This document shows, piece after piece, positions 50,261-61,796 of a stretch of 64,000 nucleotides of DNA. The translations under genes and the position numbers were made by a program. This DNA is from Adiantum capillus-veneris (Eukaryota; Streptophyta; Polypodiopsida; Polypodiales; Pteridaceae), in the NCBI GenBank assembly GCA_014529385.2, contig CM043953.1:98079842-98143841 (forward strand), in the 5' to 3' direction. The notes below the pieces were generated by a model. That model made no database searches. It was not told where the DNA came from and saw only the letters and a program-made list of their open reading frames with translations. The stretch's first letter is position 1. Each line of letters begins with the position of its first letter.

Positions 50261-50711
50261 TTGGGTCTTACTCAAGCTTCCTAAGGCTCGATTAAGGAAA
50301 ACGACGTGCAAAAATCCTACGGGCCATCAAAAGTATTATGCTAAACTAGCAAAAAGATACTATGGTCCTTTCAAAATCTTGAAGCCCATCAATGAGATGG
50401 CTTATCAACTCAAGTTGCCCAACCATTGGCTCATACACAATGCCTTTCATGTAACCCTACTTAAGCCCTACAAAGGAGAGCCACCAACTGAACCATTATT
50501 GAAGACCCTCTCGAAGTTGAAGACCAAGAAGAGGTGCTACAACCCAAAGCTATCCTTCGGCATGAAGACAAGGTACTACGACATGGTAAGATTATCCGAT
50601 GGTATCTTATTAAGCTCAAAAATTATCCTTTTGAAGATGCTAGATGGATGCAAGGAATACAACTTAAGGATAGCATGAACCTTGTCAATGCTTACAATGC
50701 TACATTAGAGT
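50240..50711 (+). pseudogene. integrase C-terminal domain and chromodomain of G3
   Basis: From 50240: [50 protein letters not shown], the GPY/F-like module. Near 50490 the frame must change. The new frame gives [35 protein letters not shown] and RWMQG, a recognisable chromodomain that ends at the TAA near 50709. Chromodomains of this class direct integration to modified chromatin. Translation in a single frame misses it. Confidence 0.75.
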
Positions 50712-51060
50712 AAGCAAATGTACAAATTTCTTTTAAGTGACTCATGTTTTTGTCGTATAAGACTAGTCCTCTTTTTAATTGTGCACAAATTTAACTAGTA
50801 TGTATGTTTAGAATCATGTTTGTGATGACGGCGTCTATCAAACACCAAGTAGAATTTGTCACTCTACTTTGGGAGAATGAAATGGACTAAAGAGCAGACA
50901 TGCTTGCGGCAGCTATGTCTCCCAAGCACCAAATGGATTAGTCATCCATCTTGAAAATATGTCGTAGGGTAAAAAGGGATTCTCTACCCGCTAAGTAAAA
51001 TTGACTAATGACTAAGGCTTTATCTCTTCTACCTCATAGTCGAGGACGACTATGATTTCA
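50712..51060 (+). other. 3' untranslated region of G3
   Basis: Non-coding sequence between the chromodomain stop and the polypurine tract. No separate feature seen. Confidence 0.6.
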
Positions 51061-51072
51061 AGAGAGAGGTAA
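51058..51072 (+). other. polypurine tract of G3
   Basis: CAAGAGAGAGGTAA, immediately before the TG start of the 3' LTR. Confidence 0.6.
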
Positions 51073-52723
51073 TGTCATAAAATCTAATATCTAATATCTA
51101 ACCAACCCAATTGATTTTCTCATATTAAATTGATCACTTAATGTGGGAGAATAAACATGAACAAGTGTTAAGATATAGACATGTGCTTATAGATCTATCT
51201 CAACACGGGGCCAATGGTAAAGGGGCCCAAATGAGAGATGGTCTATCAAAGAGCAATGCTAACCAATGGAGCATAAGACCTTAGGGTTAGCTTCATTGAA
51301 GACCTCCAATAATGTGTGTAAAAGTCCTTTGACCTTAGGTAAGCTAGGGCTGAGTTTGAGGCGGGAACCCGACCCGGGAACCCGACCCAGCTCAAGGTGC
51401 TAGTCCTACTTGTCATGCTTGATGATTGAGGTGCTTGAGGTGCTTGATGATTGAGGTGCTTGAGATGCTTGAGGTTATTGATGATTGAGATGCTTGAGGT
51501 GCTTGACATGCTTGAGATGCTAGGGTTGCACTTGAGTTGAGAACCCAGCCCAAGCTTAAAGTGCTTAAGGGCCAAGCTTGTGGTGGGAACTGGGCCTATG
51601 GATGAGGGTCTTGAGGTGTCCAAAATTCAAATATCCAATCCCTACAAGGAGGGGGCGAGCCCCACATGAGGGGGGATGAGAGAGAACACCCACACACTCA
51701 CACAAGGCATGCATGATACAAAGAAAGCAAAAGGAACACTTGTCAAGTTCTTCCTCATGTTGCCCTCATGGTGTGCCTGAAGCCTATTGGTTGGCCACCC
51801 AAGGGGTCCAATAATAATTTAGGAGATTTAATTAATTGATTTAGCATTTATCTAGCCCTCTCTCTCAAAGGGAAAAGGGGGACACTTGTCTCAAGGCTAC
51901 CCTTGCTGCTTGTAATGCCTCCTGCTTATGATTGGCTAGGCCTGGAGGGGTCCAATGAGCTTCAAGCATGAGCTACAAGGGAGGGTCGACCCAAGAAAGC
52001 TAGGGGGTTGCTTAGGGGGTATACTCACCCACACACACTCACAAACACTCTCATTGTGTGCTATGAAAAGTGCAAGAGATCCCTCTCCTTCTCCAAGAAA
52101 GTAGAGGTTGAGAGCCTACACCAACACCCTTGGCTATGGAGAGCAAATCCAACCAAGAGCCATGCTTCAATGCTTGAGCTTGCCATCTCCTTCTTCTTCA
52201 TTACTATGCTATTATGTATGCTAGCAACAAGAGTTATGATAAGTGAGCAACTATTTCTTTCTCCTACGAAATGTTTCTTCTTCCTCTTCCCTACCCTCAT
52301 TCCCTGCTAGCTCTCTCCACCTTCGAAGGTGTTTGAGGTCTTGGGACTAAAGCTTGGGATAGTTAAAGTTTTCTTCAAGTTTATGTTATGTTCGTGATGC
52401 ATGAAGCTTTCCATCTTCATTGCATCACCTAGGTCATAGGGAACACAAAGATTGTATTGTAACAAGTCTCTCTTAATGGGAGAAATCATAATACGAATGC
52501 CTATTGGAGGGGGGACCGACTCCACATAAATCCGGTCCTCAACTGTTGTCATGTTCTCTAAATTCTCTCTCTTGAAAAAGTATTGTTCATGCCAAGTTAA
52601 CTGATTGCTATGATTATGTTGCTATCTTCAATTATGTTCACCCACTATGCTCACAAAGTGATTTCTCAAAAGTACTCTCATTAATTTCACTACTCTCAAA
52701 TTAAATAGGCCAATTCCATTACA
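51073..52723 (+). repeat. 3' LTR of G3
   Basis: 1651 bp, TGTCATAAAA...CCATTACA. It contains a degenerate minisatellite (GATTGAGGTGCTTGAG(G/A)TG units, about 51415-51535), also present in the copy near 34000. Its last 280 bp match the 5' LTR remnant. Confidence 0.8.
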
Positions 52724-52942
52724 ACACATTTGCCTCCAACACAAAGAACATACTTTGATATCTTGTCAATGTGTGGAGACCAAATGAAGTTGGGTAGAGG
52801 GGGGTGCTCTTGTTTCTCACCAGTGGCGTTGGAAATGGCCTCTAAAATGTCACTTGGGTCGTCACTCTCTGCATATGAGCTCAAATCAGCCAATATCACT
52901 ACACCATGTCTTATGGCCAATCATGATAGTCTAGTACTTACA
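52724..52942 (-). pseudogene. gene fragment, copy 1
   Basis: The minus strand encodes VVILADLSSYAESDDPSDIL, then EAISNATGEKQEHPPLPNFI, and KISKYVLCVGGKCV before running into the LTR. The composition is gene-like with no transposon signature I recognise. It is duplicated at 53390-53607, where the differences are few and the frame is preserved. Confidence 0.4.
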
Positions 52943-53389
52943 CTTCTCCTCTTCCCTACCCTCGTTCCCTGCTAGCTCTCTCCACCTTCGAAGGTGTTTG
53001 AGGTCTTGGGACTGAGGCTTGGGATAGGTAAAGCTTTCTTCAAGTTTATGTTATGTTCGTGATGCATGAAGATCTCCATCTTCATTGCATCACCTAGGTC
53101 ACAGGGAACACAAAGATTGTATTGTAACAAGTTTCTCTTAATGGGAGAAATCATAATACAAATGCCTATTGGAGGGGGGACCGACTCCACATAAATCCGG
53201 TCCTCAACTGTTGTCATGTTCTCTAAATTCTCTCTCTTGCAAAAGTATTGTTCATGCCAAGTTAACTGATTGCTATGATTATGTTTCTATCTTCAATTAT
53301 GTTCACCCACTATGCTCACAAAGTGATTTCTCAAAAGTACTCTCATTAATTTCACTACTCTCAAATTAAATAGGCAAATTCCATTACAA

Positions 53390-53607
53390 CACACTTGCCT
53401 CCAACACAAAGAACATACTTTGATATCTTGTCAATGTGTGGAGACCAAATGAAGTTGGGTAGAGGGGGGTGCTCTTGTTTCTCACCAGTGGCGTTGGAAA
53501 TGGCCTCTAAAATGTCACTTGGGTCGTCACTCTCTGCATATGAGCTCAAATCAGCCTATATCACTACACCATGTCTTATGGCCAATCATGATAGTCTAGT
53601 ACTTACC
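53390..53607 (-). pseudogene. gene fragment, copy 2
   Basis: Second copy of the fragment at 52724-52942. It differs by only a few bases (for example LTY versus LSS codons near the start). Not recognised. Confidence 0.4.
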
Positions 53608-56171
53608 CGGGTTGACTGTGAAGAATGTTAATGTATTATGACATGGGTCTAGAGGTTAAGTATTGATGGATTTCTATAGGAGCATTGTAGAGTCTTTGTG
53701 TATAGTCTAGATTGATTTTAGGGCTTGTGGAAACCACTAGAGTTGCATTCACAAATTCTCACAAGCTCCTCATCGGTTTCATCTTCTTTGCTCAACAGGG
53801 GACCCTTGTTTGTTCGACAAGGGACCCGGGGATTGTGGTAGTGTTTTCCAATGTGTTACCCTGTGAGCCCTAGGGGTAGGGATGAAATTAATCTCCCAAG
53901 GAGCTATGTTTGAATTGTAGTTAGGCTTCTAGTCATTGTTTGTCTCCATACAGTCCATCTTTATGTGTGACAATTCTTCCTCACTAGTGTGTCCTTGCAA
54001 CATCCATCTTGCCTTTGCCGTGCATGGGTCTTTGCAAATTTTTTCCTATCCTAGCATTTATGTATGGTCTTTTCACCCCCTTGCCCTTGTTTTGCTCCTT
54101 CCCCTTCCTCTTTCTCCTACTCTTGCCCTTGCCATTGCCCTATGATGTTTGCCCACTAGGTTGGCCTTCTCTAGCATGTGGCATTCTCTACATAGGTCAT
54201 CTTGGTGGTGTTATTTGTGCTCGCCATGCCACTCTATGAAGAAAGCCACTTTGTAAATGAGTTCTCCCATGTGTTTTACGTTTAAAGAAAACTTCAAACT
54301 CCCCATTGGACTTGCATTTCCAACCTCTTACCCAATAGTTGTGCTTTAATGAGACTGCTTTGATCCAAAGCATTTTTCCAAAGATCCATGCTAAACTGTC
54401 ATGTATTTCATGAGGAACCTCAAATCCCCCTAACCATACTAAAATATCATGAATTTCATGAGGAACCTCAAATTCCCTTAACCACTAGAGCTCCCTCTCA
54501 CCCACTACTTGTGCTTTATTGACTGATATGATCCAAAGCCTTTTTTTTCAAAGATCCATGCTAAAATATCATGTATTTCATGAGGAGCCTCAAATACCCC
54601 TAACCACTAGAGCTCCGTCTCTCATTAAATCCTAAATGTAACATTGTGAGCATCTAGGTCAAATGAGGGCCACTTTGCATAGTACATGGCACGATTCATT
54701 AGCATTAATACTCTTGCCCTAGTAGACACCCTTTGACAATCTGAGCTTCATCCAACTTAAGCACAAACTCACCTACCTCCGAGCACTACAAAAGAACAAA
54801 CACTCAAATCTTATTCCAAACAAACTGCAAATTTTAATCAACTTTTTCTACAATTCAAATACCAACCTTCATCAAGCAAGTCATAAAACTTCACCATATA
54901 TTTCTACAATACTTTTAAAGCCATATAAATATTGTTATTCTTTGTGTATGAGAACAAGAATAATCAATAGTGGAATCAATAGACCCTCTTTGATGACATG
55001 GTGTTCTCCTTGCTTCTACGGAGGACTTTGAAGTGGAGTGGATTGGCATTGAGTTCTAAATATGTAAATACCCACCTATTACAGCTTCATTGGAGACCTT
55101 TTTGCCTGCACAACCTTTCATAAGATAGGAAATAGGTTCTTCATGGCACCCTCTCATTGCAAGGCATTCTTCAACAATGAATGTATCCTTTGGTAGTCTC
55201 TAGTATTGATTCCAACTCCATCACATCCATCTTATACATCACACGGTGTTATCAAACTAAAATTTTCTTGGAACACATTTTATTTACCCCCTCCCTCAAT
55301 GCAATGGCTTTCATTTCCTCAAGAATAGACCGGATTTCTTCCTTGGTTAGGCAACTATGCAATAAATTCCCCTGATCACTAATACTTTCACTACCATATG
55401 CCCCTTGAATAAAGTTTCTAGCACATTAAAGATACAAATTGATACTATGTAAATATGTTGGATAAACTTTTTGAATCTACAAAATGTGTAGCTTGTTGCC
55501 CACTCTCCATTTGTGAGCACCACCTCTAGGGGCAAGAGTCTAAATGGCACAAAGACCCCCCTTGCAACCACTTGCATCGAGCATCATATTCTTCATGTGG
55601 GAGATGGTGTCTCAAACTTTTTGATTATCAAATCATTTTCATCCATCGTGGTGTTTGCTTCTTGGAGATCTCTCATTGATTGATGAAGTAGTCCCTCAAG
55701 GGGCATCAAATGAGTAGACATGGCTTAAAGTTCTTGTATAAAAGCCACCAAATAAGAGCATCCATTGTGTGCTAAACACTTCTTGTAGGCTAAAAGTAGT
55801 TTATCACCCCTACTCACGTATCATAAGAATATGGGAAGTTTAGTGAAAGAAAGTGAATTCAAACCATTTGATCAACGGGGTAAGAACAATCCTTGATCCA
55901 AAGGTTTATATTGGTTTGGCTTGTGAAGTGATGTTCTCTTGACAAGGTCACTATGCTATTGGCATTTCTCCTTGTTGAAGCAAACTCAAGCAGCAAACCG
56001 AGGAAGACGTGACTAGGTGAACTTTTGGGGGGCATTTCTAAGTGCATTGAGGCTTGGGAATAACTTTTTTGGGAGAAACTCTAGGTGGATACTTTTTGGA
56101 AGAAGGTCAATGATTGGTGGATAAAACGACCTAGAGAATGCATGCATGCATATGTGTGTGTATAGATATAT

Positions 56172-56204
<33 letters not shown>

Positions 56205-56813
56205 TGCCAAGGAATATTAACTTAAAATGGGGAAATTAAAGTTCCCTTGGCCGGAAATATTACCTACTTCGTGTGTAACTAGGCTTAAAAAATCCTTTTA
56301 AGGTATTTTTTCACTTGGTGAGCAATACTAAATTGGGGCATACTCAGATCGAGTAAAGAGAATAAGGTGAAGTTGTGCAGCGCGCTAATTTTGCCGGCGA
56401 AATCAGGAATCAACACATCTATAGCAAGAGATGCTAGCGAGGCACATGGGCCATTCATGGCAATCTACCTCCACCGAATGCATGGTTGTAGATGATTTGC
56501 AGGACTCTTAGTGTGGGTTGTGGAATTTTGGCATGTTCCACATTAACTTTATAAAAGGTGAGGGTCTCCTTCACTTAGCTGGCTCGTATGTGCTTTTCCC
56601 TTCCCTATTTAGAAAGTTGACTTTAGTCCTTCTCTTCGAAGTTTGGCTAGGCCACATGTCCAAAGTAGCTCACATATGCTTTATAGAAACTTGGGCATGT
56701 GGATCTTATCTCAAGTCAAGTCGGACAGAAGGGGGGGGGGGGGTTGGAGTTTTTTTTTTCCACGAATAGACAGGGGAGGACAAGTGGCCACACATGCACA
56801 AAGTGTCTCTTTT
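53608..56813 (+). other. AT-rich non-coding region
   Basis: No gene recognised on either strand. It contains an imperfect tandem repeat at about 54330-54620 (CATGTATTTCATGAGGA, CCTAACCACTAGAGCTCC, GATCCAAAGC), a CA microsatellite at about 56173-56202, and a G-run next to a T-run near 56730-56760. Confidence 0.6.
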
Positions 56814-57850
56814 TGTTGAACACACGCAGCTTGGAGAAGACAAGGGAATCTCAAGGCACACAATAGAGAGTATATTACTTAGTGTGCAATGGAAAAGATA
56901 GATATCCCTAGAGTGATGGACGACTATACAATGCATGAAAAAAAAAACCTCCTAGTGAGGGAAAATATGCCTTAGCGGTCCTAAGTGTGTTCACACACAT
57001 CACTACCACATGCATATGGTAACAAATCTCCCCTGAGAGTGATGCAGTGAACGAGAGCTGGCACATAGAGTATAGGGAAGTGCCATGCCCCGAGGACATG
57101 ATCAATCCACAAAGGGGAGTAAGCCCAAATATTTGCATAAAACTTTGAACTTCTCACGAGAAAATGCCTTTGTGAAAAGATTTGCAACGTTGTCCTGTGT
57201 TGGCACATAAGCCAAGCTAATCTCTCCCGCTGAGAGCCTCTCCCTGACATAGTGGGTAATGCACCTCAATGTGCTTTGTGTGAGCATGAAAAACGAGTGT
57301 AGATAGTGCTGGCAGTGTCTTGTCCAACACCCAAATTAGCCATAAGGCGTCTAAGCCAACACACTCAATTACCTTGTACTGAGCCTCACAACTAGAAGTG
57401 ACCACATTAGCTTTCTTCTTGCTCAAACATGAGATACATGAATTGCCAAGCATAAAACAAAAACCACTTGTGGACACTCGTGTGTCAAAACAACCAACCC
57501 AATTTGAGTCCAAAAACGCATGTAAGTGTGGAGGAAATGATCCCCCCTAGGATAAAACAAGCCAAGATGTAAAGTGCCACTCAAGTAGCAAAAACTCCTC
57601 TTGACACCCTGCCAATGCTTAGACCCTACTATGCATGAATCTACTGACCTATGAGACTGCAAACTGAATATCTGGCCTCGTCTTGCATACATAAATAAGG
57701 CAGCCAATAGCAGTTTGGTGAGATTGACATTGACATGATCATCAGCATCATGAAGGCTCAATTTCAAACCTGTTTCCATGGGAGTGGCAATATGTTTGCA
57801 ATCCTCAAGTCTAAAATTACATAGCAATGTCTCTATGTGTAACATTTAAT
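56814..57850 (-). mobile_element. decayed copia copy: 3' LTR and pol end
   Basis: The LTR (56814-57024) and the adjoining pol sequence match the complete copia element at 58224-63382: CAGCTTGGAGAAGAC, TTACTTAGTGTGCAATGGAAA, CACACATCACTACCACATG. The pol remnant (57025-57850) encodes RT end and RNase H in broken frames (LCNFRLEDCKHIATPMETGL, DSNWVGCFDTRVSTSGFCFM, SSCEAQYKVIECVG). It is truncated at about 57850, beside a gypsy LTR. Confidence 0.88.
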
Positions 57851-57861
57851 GGCCTAGTAAC

Positions 57862-58223
57862 TTGTGTGTAGCGGAAAATGACATGAACATAGTGAGCATT
57901 TCATTAGAATAGATTCCTAAAATGAGAATAACAAGAGTGCTTGGGTGGAGAGAGCAACAAAAAGCATAACACCTAGTTAGATAACATGAAAAATACTTCA
58001 AAAGAGAGAGAAATTAAGCTATTGACAACAGTTGAGGACCAGATTTACATGGAGCCAGTCCCCCCTCCAAAAGGCTTTGTATTATAGGTTTCTCCCATCA
58101 AGAGAGACATTTTAAAATATAATTATTTGTGTTCCTTCAATAACTAGCTAGTGCAATGAATATGGAAGATTAAAGAAATAAGAAAAACACTTATAAAACA
58201 CAACATCAATTCCCTCACGGTCT
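57862..58223 (-). repeat. gypsy (G3-type) LTR, part 1
   Basis: Reverse complement of the LTR end seen at 45256-45538 (TGACAACAGTTGAGGACC, CCCCCCTCCAAAAGGC, CTCCCATCAAGAGAGAC) and its upstream region. It is interrupted at 58223 by the copia element, with the rest continuing at 63383. Confidence 0.75.
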
Positions 58224-58450
58224 TGTTGGAATTAGGGTTGCAGAGAAACACACACAGCTTGGAGAAGACGAAGGAAGCTCAAGGCACACAATAGAGAGTG
58301 TGTTACTTAGTGTGCAATGGAAAGATAGATAGCCCTAGAGTGATGGGCGTATATACAATGCACGGGGGAAAAAACCTCCTAAAGAGGGAAAAAATGCCCC
58401 GGCGGTCCTAGTGTGTTCACACACATCACTACCACATGTATATGGTAACA
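58224..58450 (-). repeat. copia 3' LTR
   Basis: 227 bp. The polypurine tract (AGGGGGGATT on the minus strand, 58451-58460) precedes it. Confidence 0.95.
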
Positions 58451-58525
58451 AATCCCCCCTGGAGTGATGCGGTGAACGAGAGCTGGCACATGAGTAAAGG
58501 GAAGTGCCATGCCCTGAGGACAGGA

Positions 58526-60205
58526 TCAGTCCACAAAGGGGAGTAAGCCCAAAGCTTTGCGGAAAGCTTCAAGCTTCTCACGAGACAATGCCTTTGTGAA
58601 AAGATCTGCAAGGTTGTCCTGTGTTGGCACATAAGCCAAGCTGATCTCTCCTGCTGAGAGCCTCTCCCTGACATAGTGGTAATGCACCTCAATGTGCTTT
58701 GTGCGAGCATGAAAAACTCGGTTCCTCACAACTGCCAATGCGCTCTGACTGTCAGTGTAGATAGTGTTGGCAGTGTCCTGTCCAACACCCAAATCAGCCA
58801 TAAGGCGTCTGAGCCATACACACTCAACCGTAGCTGTGAAGACTGCCCTGTACTCAGCCTCACAACTTGAAGTGGCCACATTAGGTTGCTTCTTGCTCAA
58901 CCATGATATACATGAACTTCCAAGCATGAAACAAAAACCTGATATGGACACTCGCGTGTCAAAACAACCAGCCCAATCTGAGTCCGAAAAAGCATGTAAC
59001 TTTGGCGGCAATGATCCCCCCTTGGGATAAAACAATCCAAGATGTAAAGTTCCACTAAGGTAGCGGAAAATCCTCTTGACAGCCTGCCAATGCTTAGACC
59101 CTGGGCTATGCATAAATCTGCTGACCTGTGAGATTGCAAACTGAATATCCGGCCTCGTGTTGCATACATAAATGAGGCAGCCAACAACAGTTTGGTAAAG
59201 AGTGACATCAGCAGGATCGCCAGCATCATGTAAACTCAACTTCAAACCTGTTTCCATGGGAGTGGCAATAGGTTTGCAATCCTCAAGTTCAAACTTACAT
59301 AGCAATGTCTCTATGTAACTTTTCTTACACAAGGCAATACCACCATCACACTGCTTAAACTGTATACCCAAGTAATGATGCAACAACCCCAAATCTTTCA
59401 TCTTGAAAGTAGCATTCAAATCAGCCTTAAATTCAGCAATATGTCTCTCATTTGGTCCAATGATCAGCAAATCATCAACATAAAGAACCACGATGAGAAA
59501 TACATCACCCTCACACTTTACATACAATGTGCTTTCTGTTGGACTGTTACGAAAGCCTTGTTTGACCAAATGAGTGTCAGCTTTCTCATACCAAGCACGA
59601 GGAGATTGCTTCAACCCATACAAAGCCTTGTTACATTTGCACACTTTGTCCTCTTGTCCTTTTATGACAAAACCGCGAGGCTGCGTTACATAAACTTCCT
59701 CAAATATGTCACCATTCAAAAAAGCAGTAACAATGTCTGATTGATGTACATCCCAACCAAAATGAGCTGCCAATGCACATAGAAAACGCACAGTAGTCAT
59801 ACGACAAGTGGGAGAAAAAGTCTCTTCATAATCTATGCGTTTTTGCTGTGCATAACCCTTTGCAACAAGTCGAGCCTTATGGCGATCGATCTCACCATCC
59901 GGCTTGCGTTTCAACTTGTAAACCCACTTCGTACCAATGGCCCTTTTGCCAGGAGGAAAATCACATAAAGTCCATGTGCCATTTTCTATAAGTGCATCAT
60001 ATTCTGATTGCATGGCAGCCATCCAATTTTCTGAATTATGTGCTTCATCAAAACTCAGAGGCTCCTCAACATCATGTAAGCTAGACACAGCCAAAGAATA
60101 ACAATCTAATGCATAAGATGCATGGCGAGAGCCTGAACGAGTACGACTACACAAAGGTGCATCCAATTTACTATCACACAAAGTGTGCACCAGCCATTTG
60201 GGCAT
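58526..60205 (-). CDS. copia reverse transcriptase and RNase H
   Basis: A 559-aa frame. RT: SENWMAAMQSEYDALIENGT, GTKWVYKLKRKPDGEI, ARLVAKGYAQQKRIDYEETF, VTAFLNGDIFEEVYV, KALYGLKQSPRAWY and the catalytic LYVDDLLIIG. Linker: GLLHHYLGIQF, KPIATPMETGLKLS. RNase H: DSDWAGCFDTRVSISGFCFM, ATSSCEAEYRAVFTATVECV, IYTDSQSALAVVRN, HIEVHYHYVRE. It is full length for these domains, and all catalytic residues I can check are present. It starts out of frame with the preceding integrase tail. Confidence 0.92.
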   Translation of the reverse strand: MPKWLVHTLCDSKLDAPLCSRTRSGSRHASYALDCYSLAVSSLHDVEEPLSFDEAHNSENWMAAMQSEYDALIENGTWTLCDFPPGKRAIGTKWVYKLKRKPDGEIDRHKARLVAKGYAQQKRIDYEETFSPTCRMTTVRFLCALAAHFGWDVHQSDIVTAFLNGDIFEEVYVTQPRGFVIKGQEDKVCKCNKALYGLKQSPRAWYEKADTHLVKQGFRNSPTESTLYVKCEGDVFLIVVLYVDDLLIIGPNERHIAEFKADLNATFKMKDLGLLHHYLGIQFKQCDGGIALCKKSYIETLLCKFELEDCKPIATPMETGLKLSLHDAGDPADVTLYQTVVGCLIYVCNTRPDIQFAISQVSRFMHSPGSKHWQAVKRIFRYLSGTLHLGLFYPKGGSLPPKLHAFSDSDWAGCFDTRVSISGFCFMLGSSCISWLSKKQPNVATSSCEAEYRAVFTATVECVWLRRLMADLGVGQDTANTIYTDSQSALAVVRNRVFHARTKHIEVHYHYVRERLSAGEISLAYVPTQDNLADLFTKALSREKLEAFRKALGLLPFVD

Positions 60206-60465
60206 ACCTCTAGCCTGCTCATTTTCAACCCTTTCCTCATCAAGTACATCATGTACATCTGCATCAGTAATAGGCTGTCTAGAACATTTTCAGAAACCCC
60301 CATAGGCTGTACATTTGCCTCATTGGAACTTACATTCGTATTTCCACCACTAAAAAGAGGCAACAAAGTGTCATAAATGTCCTGTGAGCTTATATTACTG
60401 TCTCTAGTACATGACAGCAAGGCCTGAATAGAATCTTCCACAAACACTACATCCCGTGAAACCAA
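60106..60465 (-). pseudogene. linker between copia integrase and RT
   Basis: The frame entered after a shift near 60450 reads VSRDVVFVEDSIQALL, then an acidic Ser/Asn-rich linker, before shifting again near 60190 into the RT frame. Confidence 0.65.
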
Positions 60466-61796
60466 AATACGTTTTGTTTCGGATGATACAACCTGTAACC
60501 TTTGCTTTCAGCACTATAACCAACAAAAATACATTTGACAGCCTTATCATCCAATTTTTTGCGCTGCACTTGTGGCACCAAAGCATATGCCAAACAACCA
60601 AAAACACGCATGTGCTCAATAGAAGGCTTTCTATCATGCCATGCTTCATATGGAGTAATAGACTGCAAAGCTTTCGTAGCACACCTGTTAAGTACATAAG
60701 TGGCACACATAATGGCCTCAAGCCAAAAAGAATGTGGCAAAGCTTGACTTTTGACCATACATCGTGCCATTTCCGTCAATGACCTGTTTTTCCTCTTAGC
60801 AACACCATTTTGCTGAGGTGTATAAGGCACTGTACATTGGTGTTTTATCCCACGACTAGCCAGAAATGCATTAAATTCATGAGACATATACTCCCCCCCT
60901 CGATCAGAACGGAGGGTGCCCATAGTACATTTTGAGACATTTTTAGCCATAGCCAGAAATTGTTTGAAGCACATAAAAAATTCGAACTTCTCTTTAAGCG
61001 GAAATACCCATGCATGGCTAGAGTAATCATCAATGAAAGTCACGAAGTACATGTAATTGCCCAAGGACGGAGTTTGCATGGGCCCACAAACATCACTATG
61101 CACAAGCTGCAACCTGCATGTGGCCCGAAATGAACCATCCTTTGGAAACTTAGAACGCTGCATCTTACCCAAAATACAACATTCACAAACATGTTTGACA
61201 TGTGCTTCAAGAGGTGGCAAAGAAGCAACCATATCAGATTTCTGCAAACGCAGCAAACTGGCAAAATTCAGATGACCAAAACGTGCATGCCAAAGTTTTG
61301 CATCTGAAATAGCCCTTGAATTTGCAATAGCATTTGCAAAATTTTGTCCACACTTGCCATACAAAGTGAGCTTATACAACCCACGGCACAAAAGCCCAGA
61401 TGCAACAACTTCATCACCAAAACTGAGATCATGAACTGTACATCTGTCATCCACAAATTTGACTACAAGTCCAAGTCTAGCAAGTGCGGATACAGACAAG
61501 AGATTCTTCTTGATCCCAGGTACATAAAGCGCATCAAGAAGTGTGAAGGAACTGCCATTAGCAGTAGTGAGCACAATCTTTCCAACTCCCTGAAGTGGAT
61601 AAGAGGCGTTGTTGGCACAAGTGGCTGAATTCCCATGAGGGAAACAATTCACGATGTGAGGTAATGTGCTTTGTAGCACCACTGTCGAAATACCACACAT
61701 GTGAATCTGCAGCAACTGACAAGCATGCATCATGGAGAGCAGGATTGTAAGTGCACTCTGCGCTAAAAGCCCATTCTGCATCAACATCAGCAACAC
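60447..61796 (-). CDS. copia protease end and integrase
   Basis: A 449-aa frame; the first 45 residues are out of phase with protease. Then VGKIVLTTANGSSFTLLDAL and YVPGIKKNLLSVSALARLGL (end of protease), LWHARFGHLNFASLL (GAG-pre-integrase), HVCECCILGK (zinc finger end), and the core with D in VHSDVCGPM, D in TFIDDYSSHAWVF / LRSDRGGEYMS, and E in PQQNGVAKRKNRSL, where K/R follow the expected position. VFVGYSAESKGYRLYHP forms the C-terminal part. It breaks by frameshift near 60450. Confidence 0.88.
   Translation of the reverse strand: MLLMLMQNGLLAQSALTILLSMMHACQLLQIHMCGISTVVLQSTLPHIVNCFPHGNSATCANNASYPLQGVGKIVLTTANGSSFTLLDALYVPGIKKNLLSVSALARLGLVVKFVDDRCTVHDLSFGDEVVASGLLCRGLYKLTLYGKCGQNFANAIANSRAISDAKLWHARFGHLNFASLLRLQKSDMVASLPPLEAHVKHVCECCILGKMQRSKFPKDGSFRATCRLQLVHSDVCGPMQTPSLGNYMYFVTFIDDYSSHAWVFPLKEKFEFFMCFKQFLAMAKNVSKCTMGTLRSDRGGEYMSHEFNAFLASRGIKHQCTVPYTPQQNGVAKRKNRSLTEMARCMVKSQALPHSFWLEAIMCATYVLNRCATKALQSITPYEAWHDRKPSIEHMRVFGCLAYALVPQVQRKKLDDKAVKCIFVGYSAESKGYRLYHPKQNVFWFHGM

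Larger units (their letters stand above)
45256..52723 (+). mobile_element. Ty3/gypsy chromovirus-type element (G3)
   Basis: Plus strand, in order: a truncated 5' LTR (45256-45538), primer site, leader, gag with zinc knuckle, protease, RT, RNase H, integrase, chromodomain, polypurine tract and a 3' LTR (51073-52723). Only the last 280 bp of the 5' LTR survive, the rest being replaced by the satellite block. The order and chromodomain place it in the plant chromoviruses. Numerous frameshifts make it non-functional. LTR fragments of the family are also at 9719-10005, 33800-36530, 57862-58223/63383-64000 and in the 665-bp duplication. Confidence 0.88.
52278..53607 (+). repeat. 665-bp tandem duplication (LTR end plus gene fragment)
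   Basis: The phrase CCAACACAAAGAACATACTT occurs at 52736 and 53401, exactly 665 bp apart. Each unit comprises the last part of the G3 LTR followed by about 220 bp of non-LTR sequence ending TAGTACTTAC. The second unit begins at about 52943. Confidence 0.9.

Noticed and set aside
54009-54239. Hydrophobic 70-aa frames
   Set aside because: Pyrimidine-rich low-complexity sequence yielding Leu/Pro/Phe. No start context or homology recognised.
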